Shown: piece after piece, positions 28,992 through 37,087 of the stretch
Numbering within the stretch: the first letter of the stretch is position 1
How the letters are laid out: each line of letters begins with the position of its first letter
The notes under the pieces: generated by a model
Told to the model about the DNA's origin: nothing
Database searches by the model: none
What the model saw: the letters and a program-made list of their open reading frames with translations, nothing else
From: a virus
Strand: one strand, 5' to 3'
DNA: 64,000 nt
Virus record (IMG/VR): IMGVR_UViG_3300037258_000590
Location: 124,001-188,000 of that record
Made by a program: the position numbers and the translations under genes

Positions 28992-29561
28992 GTGATGAAG
29001 ACCGTGCAGACCGTACCTGATGCGCTGGCCAGCGTGAACGCAGCTCAAAGCGCACCCGTGCAATTCGAGCCAGGGCCTCTCCATACACTGGTCGCACTGC
29101 GTCACATAGCCCGTGAGCTGACCGCGCTGCGTGACCTGGCCGCAGCGGTGCGAGCCGCGCTGGCCGTACCGTCTGACGCAGATGAGCTGGCCGACGCGGC
29201 GGACCGGGAAGCACGCAGCATGGCCCCGCCCGTACCCGGTGTTACCCGCGTGGGCGGCTACGTGGTCCGGGCACTCATCACGACCCCCGGCCGGAACACC
29301 GCATGGTTCGTCGCGGCCGAAGGTGACAGCGAGCACAGCACCGGACGCTGGTCCACCTGGCGGGCCGAGCAGGATTCCACCGGGCACCTGCTGTTCAGCT
29401 GCGCCCGGTTCTTTAACGTCCGGGCGGGGCTGACCGCGGCGGATATCCAGGCTGACTTGCACAATGAGCCTGAAACCTGGCGCCCCGACAGGCCGCACAA
29501 CCGCACCGCGGCGCTAGCCAGCCTGGCCGGACGAGCGGGCATCACGCCGGCCGCGGAATAG
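28992..29561 (+). CDS. Protein with a MAPPVPxVTR domain
   Basis: 189 aa, GTG 28992 (ATG directly follows). The helical N-terminus RHIARELTALRDLAAAVRAA leads into REARSMAPPVPGVTRVGGYV, then VRALITTPGRNTAWFVAAEG and TAALASLAGRAG. The same ~120-residue domain forms the C-terminal part of the 389-aa gene at 35117, so it is a reused module. Function unknown. Confidence 0.7.
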   Translation: MMKTVQTVPDALASVNAAQSAPVQFEPGPLHTLVALRHIARELTALRDLAAAVRAALAVPSDADELADAADREARSMAPPVPGVTRVGGYVVRALITTPGRNTAWFVAAEGDSEHSTGRWSTWRAEQDSTGHLLFSCARFFNVRAGLTAADIQADLHNEPETWRPDRPHNRTAALASLAGRAGITPAAE

Positions 29562-29611
29562 GCGAAACGCCCCCGCCAGCCGGGGTTTTTCCGGCCGCGC
29601 TATGACAGGAG
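29561..29611 (+). repeat. Leader PK9, lacking hairpin 2
   Basis: GGCGAAACGCCCCC, hairpin 1 remnant CCAGCCGG ... CCGGCCG, then directly TATGACAGGAG. Confidence 0.5.
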
Positions 29612-29622
29612 AACAGCACACC

Positions 29623-30009
29623 ATGGACGAAACCCCTGGCCGAACCGAGGTGTTCCGCGTCCCGGACAACACGCCGGCTCCAGACCAGGCGTTCTACACA
29701 ATCACCCCCGAAGATGCCGGCCAGCACGAAATCCGCACCACCGCCGGGGTTATCGAAGTCCCCGATGGCATCTCTCCCGCCCGGACGGGACCTTTCCAGC
29801 TCGCAGACGCCGGAACGCGCCTGTACGGCATGGCGAGCCAAGCCTGGCCCGGCACGGGCTGGTACTGGACGACCACGCCTCATGAAACCTGCGCAGTATG
29901 CGGAAGCCAGCTAGACCATACCGGCATCCGCGGACGCAACGATGAGTTCGTGCACCTGGATGACGACCACGAGGATCACGCCCCGGTCCGGCTCCGTTCT
30001 GAGCAGTAG
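29623..30009 (+). CDS. Small protein with C-terminal CxxC/HxDDxH zinc-like motif
   Basis: 128 aa from ATG 29623. Residues ~87-120: ETCAVCGSQLDHTGIRGRND then EFVHLDDDHEDHAP, which could hold one zinc ion (two Cys plus His/Asp). The N-terminal part is beta-rich (QHEIRTTAGVIEVPDGI). Not recognised further. Confidence 0.65.
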   Translation: MDETPGRTEVFRVPDNTPAPDQAFYTITPEDAGQHEIRTTAGVIEVPDGISPARTGPFQLADAGTRLYGMASQAWPGTGWYWTTTPHETCAVCGSQLDHTGIRGRNDEFVHLDDDHEDHAPVRLRSEQ

Positions 30010-30064
30010 TCACAGTAACCGCTGAATACTGCGGCCGGATACGGACGTAGACGACCAGACGATA

Positions 30065-30161
30065 GGCGAAACGTTCTGGCCAGCCGGAAATTTCCGCGTG
30101 GCCAGAACGTCCGCGGGGGCTGACCTCCTCGCGCTGATGATGTCAGGTCATAGAACAGGAG
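30065..30161 (+). promoter_or_regulatory. Pseudoknot leader PK10 (clearest copy)
   Basis: Hairpin 1 has a perfect 12-bp outer stem ACGTTCTGGCCA/TGGCCAGAACGT and a CGGAA/TTCCG tip. Hairpin 2 begins CGCGGGG and ends CCTCGCG; loop TGACCT pairs AGGTCA; GAACAGGAG follows. Confidence 0.9.
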
Positions 30162-30167
30162 CTGATC

Positions 30168-30356
30168 ATGTCGACTAAGCACAACACCCGGCATCCGGAC
30201 CGGAACGCCAGCCGGTATCCGGCGCGACTGCACCAGCGCGGCCTTTCCAAGACTCCGCCGATGGCGTCAGCTGAGAGCCTGCGTACCGTGCAGGAGCGCC
30301 GGGCCAGGGAGACGGGCTCGCCGTGGGCACCGGCTCAGGCGGCCGAAGCCAGCTGA
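30168..30356 (+). CDS. 62-aa basic protein
   Basis: MSTKHNTRHPDRNASRYPAR followed by LHQRGLSKTPPMASAESLRT. Polar and basic, unrecognised; real because a full leader and ribosome-binding site precede it. Confidence 0.55.
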   Translation: MSTKHNTRHPDRNASRYPARLHQRGLSKTPPMASAESLRTVQERRARETGSPWAPAQAAEAS

Positions 30357-30366
30357 CAGTCCATCA

Positions 30367-30463
30367 GGCGAAACGTTCTGACCAGCCGGAGATTTTCCGC
30401 GTGGCCAGGACGTCCGCGGAGGCTGACCGCCTCGCGCTGATGATGCCAGGTCACGAACAGGAG
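30367..30463 (+). promoter_or_regulatory. Pseudoknot leader PK11
   Basis: Hairpin 1 ACGTTCTGACCA/TGGCCAGGACGT, differing from PK10 at two positions (one G-U pair, one A/C mismatch); hairpin 2 CGCGGAGG/GCCTCGCG (C/C and A/T compatible); loop TGACC pairs GGTCA. Confidence 0.88.
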
Positions 30464-30471
30464 CGCAGATC

Positions 30472-30687
30472 ATGCTGAAGGCATTCCGCCAGGACGGCAC
30501 CGAAGTCCGGCCGGGCGACATCATAACCGATTTTCGCAGTGAGACGGCGACCTTCGAGCGTGCTACCCGCGCGCCGCACGGCCACCGGACGGGCAGAATC
30601 CAGGTGGATGGCCCGCACGGGAGCGAGTTCTACATGACGGTGTTCAACCTAGACGTCCGCGAGGTGCCGGACGCAAACCCCGCCTGA
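30472..30687 (+). CDS. 71-aa small protein
   Basis: MLKAFRQDGTEVRPGDIITD and GRIQVDGPHGSEFYMTVFNL: a small beta-barrel-like protein. Not recognised. Behind PK11. Confidence 0.65.
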   Translation: MLKAFRQDGTEVRPGDIITDFRSETATFERATRAPHGHRTGRIQVDGPHGSEFYMTVFNLDVREVPDANPA

Positions 30688-30691
30688 CGTC

Positions 30692-30844
30692 GTGGCGCAG
30701 CAGCAACAGGTGAGCAAGCGCGCCGCCGCACGGCAGGCTACATCGCGGCGCCGTGACAATACGGCTGAGCCGGAGCCGGCTGACTGGCGCCCGCCCTGGT
30801 ACATACCGCCCGCCCGGCGGGCAGCACGGAGGAAACGATCATGA
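30692..30844 (+). CDS. Tentative 50-aa basic protein
   Basis: GTG 30692 has no clear ribosome-binding site, but the frame ends exactly in the ATGA of the next gene. VAQQQQVSKRAAARQATSRR, then DWRPPWYIPPARRAARRKRS: very basic. Fills the only gap here. Confidence 0.4.
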   Translation: MAQQQQVSKRAAARQATSRRRDNTAEPEPADWRPPWYIPPARRAARRKRS

Positions 30845-31068
30845 CAGACGCCGCTAACCAGCGCACTCGCTACGCGCTGATCGCCATTGAGGTACGCGTG
30901 CCTGTGGACCTGCGCCACGACCCGCACGTAGCCAGCGAGATCGCGCTGGCCGCGCAGGAGTACGCCAACGAGACTTACGGCCGTGACTATGACGGCAGCG
31001 AACCTGAGCCGGTCAGCGCTCCAGCAGGCCGGGCCGACGAACAACACAGAGGAAACGCCCGTGACTGA
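30841..31068 (+). CDS. Hypothetical protein
   Basis: 75 aa; GGAGG upstream. RYALIAIEVRVPVDLRHDPH then IALAAQEYANETYGRDYDG. Overlaps the next start by 8 bp. Confidence 0.6.
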   Translation: MTDAANQRTRYALIAIEVRVPVDLRHDPHVASEIALAAQEYANETYGRDYDGSEPEPVSAPAGRADEQHRGNARD

Positions 31069-31516
31069 CAAGAATACCGCTGGCACGCCTAAGCTTCCTG
31101 GCGGCCTGGACGCCCGCGTGCGCCTGGTCAGCCAGCAGCGTGCCGGCATGGGCGGTTACGCCACGCTGAGCCTGTACGGCACGGCTGCCGCACCGCAGCT
31201 GTACGCGGACACCCCGGATACGTTCAGCGGAGTCAGCGTGGCGCCGGATCCGGCTGACCTGATCCGGTTCGCCCGCGGACTGCTGGCTTTCCTGGGCGAG
31301 AACTACGGTGTGCAGCTGCCGCCGTGGCGCCCGGCCAGCAACGGCGCAGGCAAGCGGCACTGGTTCCTGACCCGGTACAGCGGTCACGATGATCAGAGCG
31401 TGCCGCTGGCTGACCGCTACCACTTCGGAGGCGGCGGCCAGCTGGTGCGCTATGCCACCTGCGAGTCGGCGCAACGCGCGGCCAGCAAGCTAAACGCCGC
31501 CGAGGTGACGCCATGA
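31061..31516 (+). CDS. Hypothetical protein
   Basis: 151 aa from GTG 31061 (AGAGGAAACG upstream). MGGYATLSLYGTAAAPQLYA and VAPDPADLIRFARGLLAFLG; the C-terminus contains RHWFLTRYSGHDDQSVPLAD. Coupled to the next gene by ATGA. Not recognised. Confidence 0.65.
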   Translation: MTDKNTAGTPKLPGGLDARVRLVSQQRAGMGGYATLSLYGTAAAPQLYADTPDTFSGVSVAPDPADLIRFARGLLAFLGENYGVQLPPWRPASNGAGKRHWFLTRYSGHDDQSVPLADRYHFGGGGQLVRYATCESAQRAASKLNAAEVTP

Positions 31517-31851
31517 GCTGGACACCAGAGCAGCTGCGTGCGCTAAACGACGAGCGCGCACGCAAGCAGGCCATGCGGGACACCGGGGTTGACCCGGCTG
31601 AACGCGAAGCGGAGGACGTGCCCCCCGGTTCGCTTGAATGGCACCCGAGCACGGCGTTTCCCGAGCACCAGCAGCGCGATCTGCACGATTCCCCGTACTG
31701 GGCTGAGGTAAGCCCAGACGGGTCGTGGGGCATCTTGTCTCCAGACCAGGACGGCGACGTTACTTCTGGCCGCGCAGCCGATATGACCACAGCTAAGCAC
31801 GCTGTGGCGAACTGGGAAACCGCTCACCAGCAGGCCGCCGGATCCAGCTGA
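31513..31851 (+). CDS. Hypothetical protein
   Basis: 112 aa. MSWTPEQLRALNDERARKQA helix, then SPYWAEVSPDGSWGILSPDQ with regularly spaced W, like small SH3 or WW-type beta sheets. Not recognised. Confidence 0.65.
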   Translation: MSWTPEQLRALNDERARKQAMRDTGVDPAEREAEDVPPGSLEWHPSTAFPEHQQRDLHDSPYWAEVSPDGSWGILSPDQDGDVTSGRAADMTTAKHAVANWETAHQQAAGSS

Positions 31852-31885
31852 CCGCACTATCCACCCCTTACGGCAGGAGCCGATT

Positions 31886-32590
31886 ATGAATTACAGCGAG
31901 ATCCTGGATACGCAGGGCCGGTACCGGGCCCGGCTGGTGCTGGACGAGGACGCAGGCGAGCGGTATGACGACGGCGCTTCGCCACTACTGCGCATTGACA
32001 GCGGCGCCAGGGCTACGCATGTTATGGCTACCGGCCGGCCGCTGGACGCAGACGAAACAGTGGAGCAGGCCATCTCGTACTGGCATACCACGCCCGGCGA
32101 CAGTAACTGGCGGCTGATTGAACGCTACCTGCGGGCCTTTCACGGCGTGACCCAGATCGAGACGTGGCACAGCGGATCGTACTGGTACGTGACGTACGAC
32201 AGCGCGGCCTGGCGCGAGTACGCCGGCGCGCCGCCGGGCAGCGCGGACATGTCCGAGTACCGCGCCTGGTGCGAGGGCGACGTGTGGGGCTGGGTCGTGG
32301 AGAAACTCGTGCTCTGGACCACTGCGGACGCGGCGGTCTCCCCCGCGTTCAAGGACGAATGGGAGCACGTCAACTCGTGCTGGGGCTACTACGGCAACGG
32401 CGAGTACCTGAAGCAATGCGCTCGCGAGGCCCTGGCGTATGAAGCCGAACACGGCGATGACCTGCCGCACGAGCCTGCCGCGCCCGGCACAGGCGATGAC
32501 ACGCTCACGCCAGAGCGAATCGCCGCAGCAGTAGCGGACATGCAACGCGTACAGCGCAACCTGGACGCCGACCGCAACAAGGAGGGCTGA
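31886..32590 (+). CDS. Actinophage-type protein with GDVWGWVVEK motif
   Basis: 234 aa; GGCAGGAGCC upstream. Residues ~60-170: RLIERYLRAFHGVTQIETWH, YWYVTYDSAAWREY, then YRAWCEGDVWGWVVEKLVLW and SCWGYYGNGEYLKQCAREAL. This order resembles a family of small actinobacteriophage proteins of unknown function, from memory. The C-terminal helix carries basic residues. Confidence 0.7.
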   Translation: MNYSEILDTQGRYRARLVLDEDAGERYDDGASPLLRIDSGARATHVMATGRPLDADETVEQAISYWHTTPGDSNWRLIERYLRAFHGVTQIETWHSGSYWYVTYDSAAWREYAGAPPGSADMSEYRAWCEGDVWGWVVEKLVLWTTADAAVSPAFKDEWEHVNSCWGYYGNGEYLKQCAREALAYEAEHGDDLPHEPAAPGTGDDTLTPERIAAAVADMQRVQRNLDADRNKEG

Positions 32591-32594
32591 ACTC

Positions 32595-32945
32595 ATGAGA
32601 ATCACCCAGAAAACTGTCGGGCACCTGGCCGCCGAGGTGGAACGACTATCCGGCCGGGCGCCCGTAACCGTCATCAGCCGGCCTGGTGACGGCCGCACCC
32701 GTTACGTAATGTCCGAGTCGCTGACGAGCGTCTATTGCGGTGCCCGGCAGGCATGTGCGTACCTGCTCGGCATCCTGGCGGGGCTGGATCCGGACGGGCC
32801 GGTGCACCACGTGGACGCCCGGCAGCAATGGGTCGCGGACGTCGATGCGGCATACGCGTACGGCCGGATCCCGGTTGCGGAGCGCACGGCTCGTGCGAAC
32901 GGCAGACGGTACGGCGAGTACCTGCGCACGTACGTCATGCGCTAA
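32595..32945 (+). CDS. Hypothetical protein
   Basis: 116 aa, four bases after the preceding stop. RITQKTVGHLAAEVERLSGR then YCGARQACAYLLGILAGLDP. Small alpha/beta. Similar small proteins occur in actinophages. Confidence 0.65.
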   Translation: MRITQKTVGHLAAEVERLSGRAPVTVISRPGDGRTRYVMSESLTSVYCGARQACAYLLGILAGLDPDGPVHHVDARQQWVADVDAAYAYGRIPVAERTARANGRRYGEYLRTYVMR

Positions 32946-32946
32946 A

Positions 32947-33035
32947 GGAACGTCCGACCAGTCGGAACTTCCGGCTGGCCGGCACACCCCGCAGGCACTA
33001 ACCGGCCTGTGATGCCGGGTCAGCTAAGACAGGAG
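32947..33035 (+). promoter_or_regulatory. Pseudoknot leader PK12 (diverged)
   Basis: GGAACGTCCGACCAGTCGGAAC start; hairpin 2 GCAGGC/GCCTGT, different in sequence but paired; downstream CCGGGTCA can pair only partly with loop TAACCGG; GACAGGAG follows. Confidence 0.65.
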
Positions 33036-33041
33036 CAGGTT

Positions 33042-33620
33042 ATGCCAGTAAGCAAGCCGGATATCCGGTTCGCGGTCGCGATCACTGAATCCGCATACGG
33101 CGGCGGGTCGCGATACGTGCATTTCACGGCACAGGCGATGATCGCCGCCATCGGCCGGTTCGGCAGCGATGAGGGCAAACCGGGCCTGTTCAGCCCGGCC
33201 AGCTACGAGCTGCCGTTCGATCCGGACGTCAAGGCGCTAGCGGGCCTGGAGATTTCCGCGCAGGCAGATGAGAACACCATGCGCAAGACCGGTCAGGAAT
33301 TCTACGGCTGGTCGGTGGCTTACCAGCGCCGGTCGGTAGAACTGGCCGACGCGGAAGCCATGGTCAGGGTCCTGCGCAAGATCGGCCGGGGGATGACCCG
33401 GCTGTCTGGCGAGCTGGGCAGGCCGGTGACGCTCGCGCAGTTCGCGACGCACGCCGTCCGGGCGCTCACCGCTGAACGCGCGCCGTTCACCCGACACGTC
33501 GAAGACAACCACGACTTCGGGGGGACCGGGTACCGGTCGATGGACCCGGCCGCGCTGGATCACTACATCTGGTCCGAGTGCGCCGCGTGGCGCGAGCGCT
33601 ACGGCGTCCAGGTCACGTAA
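33042..33620 (+). CDS. Hypothetical protein
   Basis: 192 aa from ATG 33042. PDIRFAVAITESAYGGGSRY and YVHFTAQAMIAAIGRFGSDE, a long middle helix EAMVRVLRKIGRGMTRLSGE, and WSECAAWRERYGVQVT at the end. Not recognised. Confidence 0.7.
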   Translation: MPVSKPDIRFAVAITESAYGGGSRYVHFTAQAMIAAIGRFGSDEGKPGLFSPASYELPFDPDVKALAGLEISAQADENTMRKTGQEFYGWSVAYQRRSVELADAEAMVRVLRKIGRGMTRLSGELGRPVTLAQFATHAVRALTAERAPFTRHVEDNHDFGGTGYRSMDPAALDHYIWSECAAWRERYGVQVT

Positions 33621-33660
33621 GACAACACCCGCACCGCAAACAAGACAGGAGCCCGTCAGC

Positions 33661-34722
33661 ATGTCAGGAATTTCCCTGCACGTATCTGTCCGGTCAATAC
33701 AAGATCTGCTCGCAGATGTGCCGCGGCTGACTGGTTTCACGCCAGCCAACAGCCTGGTCATCATCGGAGCAAAGCCCCCGCATGACCGCGTGTGCGTCAC
33801 GCTCCGGTACGACATGCCCGCCGGCGCCGAGACGATAGCCGGGACGCTTGCGCACGCCAGCGACGTCCTGGCCGGCGCGGATGCCACCAGCGTGGCCGCG
33901 GTGATCTACGGAACGCAGGAGCAGGCGGCGCCGATCGTGGCCGGACTGGCCAGCCTGACGGAACTCCAGGCAGAACTCCAGGTCACCGAGGTCATCAGGG
34001 TAGACGCAGGCCGGTACTGGTCGTATACCTGCGATGACCCTGATTGCTGCCCGCCAGAAGGCACCAAGTTCACTGTTGGCGACGTTGCCGGCCTGGCAGT
34101 CCCGGTACTGGCTGACCGGGAAACGCTGGCGGCCACGCTGGCGCCGGTCACGGGAGCGAGTGCGGAATCGATGCGGGCAGCAACGCAAAAGGCCGAGCAG
34201 CCTGTCAGCTTGCCGTCAACCGTACACGCCGGGGCAGCCCGTGCATGGCAGCGTGCTACCGCAACTAGCGGGCTGCGTAACAGCCAGGATCTTCTCCGGC
34301 GCTACCGCGCAGGCAATTACGTCATGTCCGACGACGAGGCAGCGCGGATCACGGTGGCGCTGAGCAGCCTGCGGGTTCGCGATGACTTGTGGGCAAGGAT
34401 GGACCCCGCCCACGCCAAAGCTCACCTCGTGCTGCTCACCGACCTGACCCGGCGCGCTCAGCCAGGATACGTAGCAGCCCCGGCAGGCGTACTCGCATTC
34501 GTCGCCTGGCAGTCCGGGAACGGTGCGCTAGCCAATATCGCACTAGACCGGGCGCTGGCCGACCAGCCCAGGTATTCAATGGCGCAGCTGCTGCGCCAGG
34601 TCATCACCGCCGGGGCACCGCCTTCGATGGCCCGGCTGCCGATGACACCAGAGGAGGTTGCCCTCACCTTCGATGAGATGGATGACGAAGCCGACCTAGA
34701 GGACGAGGCCAGCGAAGAGTAA
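33661..34722 (+). CDS. DUF4192 protein
   Basis: 353 aa; GACAGGAGCCC upstream. Diagnostic features of DUF4192: the N-terminal ISLHVSVRSIQDLLADVPRL with FTPANSLVIIG, the centre RYWSYTCDDPDCCPPEGTKF, and a helical C-terminal half (VLAFVAWQSGNGALANIALD). Length is typical (~350). DUF4192 is widespread in actinobacteria, also on plasmids and phages; its function is not known to me. It is the best conserved gene of this part of the array. Confidence 0.9.
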   Translation: MSGISLHVSVRSIQDLLADVPRLTGFTPANSLVIIGAKPPHDRVCVTLRYDMPAGAETIAGTLAHASDVLAGADATSVAAVIYGTQEQAAPIVAGLASLTELQAELQVTEVIRVDAGRYWSYTCDDPDCCPPEGTKFTVGDVAGLAVPVLADRETLAATLAPVTGASAESMRAATQKAEQPVSLPSTVHAGAARAWQRATATSGLRNSQDLLRRYRAGNYVMSDDEAARITVALSSLRVRDDLWARMDPAHAKAHLVLLTDLTRRAQPGYVAAPAGVLAFVAWQSGNGALANIALDRALADQPRYSMAQLLRQVITAGAPPSMARLPMTPEEVALTFDEMDDEADLEDEASEE

Positions 34723-34723
34723 A

Positions 34724-34824
34724 GGTGAAACGTCCCGCTGGCCGGAGCTTCCGGCCGGCGGGGCGTCCGCGAGAGCCAGCCGCCTCGCCGACCTGAACCG
34801 CTCGGAGGATGCCGCAAAGGAAGG
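34724..34824 (+). promoter_or_regulatory. Pseudoknot leader PK13 (loop partner lost)
   Basis: Hairpin 1 is long: ACGTCCCGCTGGCCGGA pairs with TCCGGCCGGCGGGGCGT (few G-U pairs). Hairpin 2 GCGAG/CTCGC remains; the AGGTCA segment is replaced. Confidence 0.7.
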
Positions 34825-34832
34825 ACTGACCT

Positions 34833-35102
34833 GTGAGCACAGACCACGAATTCAGCCCGTGGAAGTTCAACACCGAGTACGCCCCCGTCCGGTGGGCGCG
34901 ACGATGCAGGACCTGCCACCTCGGCCTGGGTCACGCCGAGGTCAGCCCGTCGCCTCTGCCGCCAGCGTCGGCGCTCGCCGAGATGCCGGAGTGGGAGCGC
35001 GCAGCGGTAGAGGGCCTTTCAGCGGCGTACTGGGTGACCGCCGCCGCAAGCAGCAGCGGGATCCGGGAACGGTCCGGCTTCCCGGACTGGCTCAACAAGT
35101 AA
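34833..35102 (+). CDS. Hypothetical protein with CxxC
   Basis: 89 aa from GTG 34833. EYAPVRWARRCRTCHLGLGH suggests part of a metal site; the remainder is helical, ending GFPDWLNK. Confidence 0.65.
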   Translation: MSTDHEFSPWKFNTEYAPVRWARRCRTCHLGLGHAEVSPSPLPPASALAEMPEWERAAVEGLSAAYWVTAAASSSGIRERSGFPDWLNK

Positions 35103-35116
35103 AGGAGCACCCGACC

Positions 35117-36286
35117 ATGCACAACACCGGACTAGAAAGCGCAGAGATCCCTGACCCGATAGAGGAAGCGCGCAGGCTGGACGGGCGCGCCTCCCGCCAG
35201 GAAGCGCTGGCGCTAGAGCAGGCCCTGCGCCGCGAAGGCTGGCAGCACACGTTCGCTGCCTACCGCGGCGAAAATTACGACCGGATGTCCGGCCCGCTCT
35301 CAACATCGGTGTCCGGAGCCGGGTACTGGGACCACCCGGACCACCCCGGCGTCGTGATCAGGGCCGGGGAGGGCATCAACTACCGGGCGGGGACCTCGTG
35401 GGGGGAAGTCTGCATCCTGGCCGGCGAGCGGCTGGCCTCGGTGCAGGCCGAGATCGCGACGGAGCGGGAACGCCGCGCCGCCCTGGCCGCCGAAGACGCG
35501 CGCCTCGCCGCCCTTCCCTCCGTCGCCATCCCCGGTGCCAGCGACACCGATATAGCCGCCCTGTACCGTGCCGTCGGCGAAACGCTCGCCGGCCTCAATG
35601 ACGCGTGCTCAGAGGCGGGCCGCGCGGACCAGCTGTACGGCAACCGGGAAGTATCCCTGCAATGGGATGCCACCAAGGAAGCCGTCTACGCCGCCCGGCA
35701 AGCGGCGGACACGCTCCATCAGCGGCTCATGGTGGCGCAGATCCACCGCGAATCCCTCGCCCGGTCCGAACTCCAGTCCCTGGCTCCTTACATAGAGGCT
35801 GGTGACACCGAGCTGCTGGAAGCGAGCGGCGTGCCCGAAGGCTACGCGGATGAGCTGGCCGCCGAGGCCGAGCACGCCGCCCGCACGATGGCCCCGCCCG
35901 TGCCGGACGTGACGCGAAACGCGGGCTACACCGTGCGCGCGGTCATGCCTGGCCACCCGGCCGGGAACGACCTGCTGGCCAGCTGGTGGGTAGCAGCCGA
36001 AGACATAGCGGACGGCGGATGGGTGACCTGGGAAGCCTACGCACTGAACGGCGAGCAGGCAGGACAGCTGAGTTACAACGCCGGCCACTACTTCGACGGC
36101 ACGGATCAGGCCGTGAACCGGCGCGGCGCGCTGGCGAACCTGGCTGTCCGGGCCGGCACGATGCCGGAAATGGCCCACCTCATCGCGGCTGAGGTCATGC
36201 GGTACGCCGGGAACATACTCCCGCCGTCCGTTAAAGCCGAGGACCAGCGGATGGCGTCCCGCCTGCGCAAGTGGGCTTCGCGCTGA
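35117..36286 (+). CDS. Two-domain protein with C-terminal MAPPVPxVTR domain
   Basis: 389 aa from ATG 35117 (AAAGGAG upstream). N-terminal region EEARRLDGRASRQEALALEQ and REGWQHTFAAYRGENYD; a coiled-coil region AEIATERERRAALAAEDARL; then the domain AARTMAPPVPDVTRNAGYTV through GALANLAVRAG that is shared with the gene at 28992. A decayed copy of the stretch around ILAGERLASVQAEIATERER lies at 43400-43530. Function unknown. Confidence 0.7.
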   Translation: MHNTGLESAEIPDPIEEARRLDGRASRQEALALEQALRREGWQHTFAAYRGENYDRMSGPLSTSVSGAGYWDHPDHPGVVIRAGEGINYRAGTSWGEVCILAGERLASVQAEIATERERRAALAAEDARLAALPSVAIPGASDTDIAALYRAVGETLAGLNDACSEAGRADQLYGNREVSLQWDATKEAVYAARQAADTLHQRLMVAQIHRESLARSELQSLAPYIEAGDTELLEASGVPEGYADELAAEAEHAARTMAPPVPDVTRNAGYTVRAVMPGHPAGNDLLASWWVAAEDIADGGWVTWEAYALNGEQAGQLSYNAGHYFDGTDQAVNRRGALANLAVRAGTMPEMAHLIAAEVMRYAGNILPPSVKAEDQRMASRLRKWASR

Positions 36287-36318
36287 GCGCCGGAACTACT
36301 GACAGACAGGAGACGGTC

Positions 36319-37056
36319 ATGACCGATAACACGATCACCCAGCCCGCGCCCGCACCGCGCGATGGAGACGCAGCTGAAATCCGCGAGCTGCTAGCTGAAC
36401 TGTCCGGCGCCCTGGATGGCGACTTCGGTGACTGGCCGCAAGGTCGCAGCCTGGTGCGCCAGGTGACCGCGTACCTGGACGGCGAGGCGAGCCGCCTGCC
36501 TGCGCGGGCTGGTTCCCCGGCCCTGCGGGTGATCGCGGCCATCCCGCAGGGCACGGGCCGGGAGATCATCGCGGTGGTGGAGCAGCCGGGCCCGTATCCG
36601 GGCGGCCAGCGTTACGGGACGGTCCGCGGGTACCGGAACGACCTGGATGACGGGACGGTGCGGTGGTCGGCGGAGGCCGGGCATTACGACTACCTGGACC
36701 TAACCCGGGCGCTGCGCGGCATGTGCAGCCGGGCGGGAATAAAGGTGGTGTGGCCGGATCCGGCAGCACTGACGCCGGACATGGTGCTGGCCCAGCGGAT
36801 GGCGGAAACGATGTGGGCGATCGCGACCAGCACGAACCACGCCATCGCGGTGTACAGCACGCCGGTCTACCTGCACATGGAACAGGCGTTCCTGAGCGCG
36901 GTACAGGTGGCCTACAGCTGCTCGCGACTAACCGCGCGGCGGGTGCGGGATCTGCTGGCCGAGTACGGGCCGGATGAGTCTCTGCAGGGCACGTCCGGTA
37001 GCGGCGTGTGGAGCTACGTCCGGTTCGCGCAGGACCGGGCCAACCGGCGCTACTGA
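36319..37056 (+). CDS. Hypothetical protein
   Basis: 245 aa from ATG 36319, GACAGGAGACG upstream. Acidic N-terminus, central beta region EIIAVVEQPGPYPGGQRYGT and VRWSAEAGHYDYLDLTRALR, helical C-terminus with AFLSAVQVAYSCSRLTARRV. Not recognised. Confidence 0.7.
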   Translation: MTDNTITQPAPAPRDGDAAEIRELLAELSGALDGDFGDWPQGRSLVRQVTAYLDGEASRLPARAGSPALRVIAAIPQGTGREIIAVVEQPGPYPGGQRYGTVRGYRNDLDDGTVRWSAEAGHYDYLDLTRALRGMCSRAGIKVVWPDPAALTPDMVLAQRMAETMWAIATSTNHAIAVYSTPVYLHMEQAFLSAVQVAYSCSRLTARRVRDLLAEYGPDESLQGTSGSGVWSYVRFAQDRANRRY

Positions 37057-37087
37057 CAACAGAACATCACCGGAGAGCAGGCTAGCA

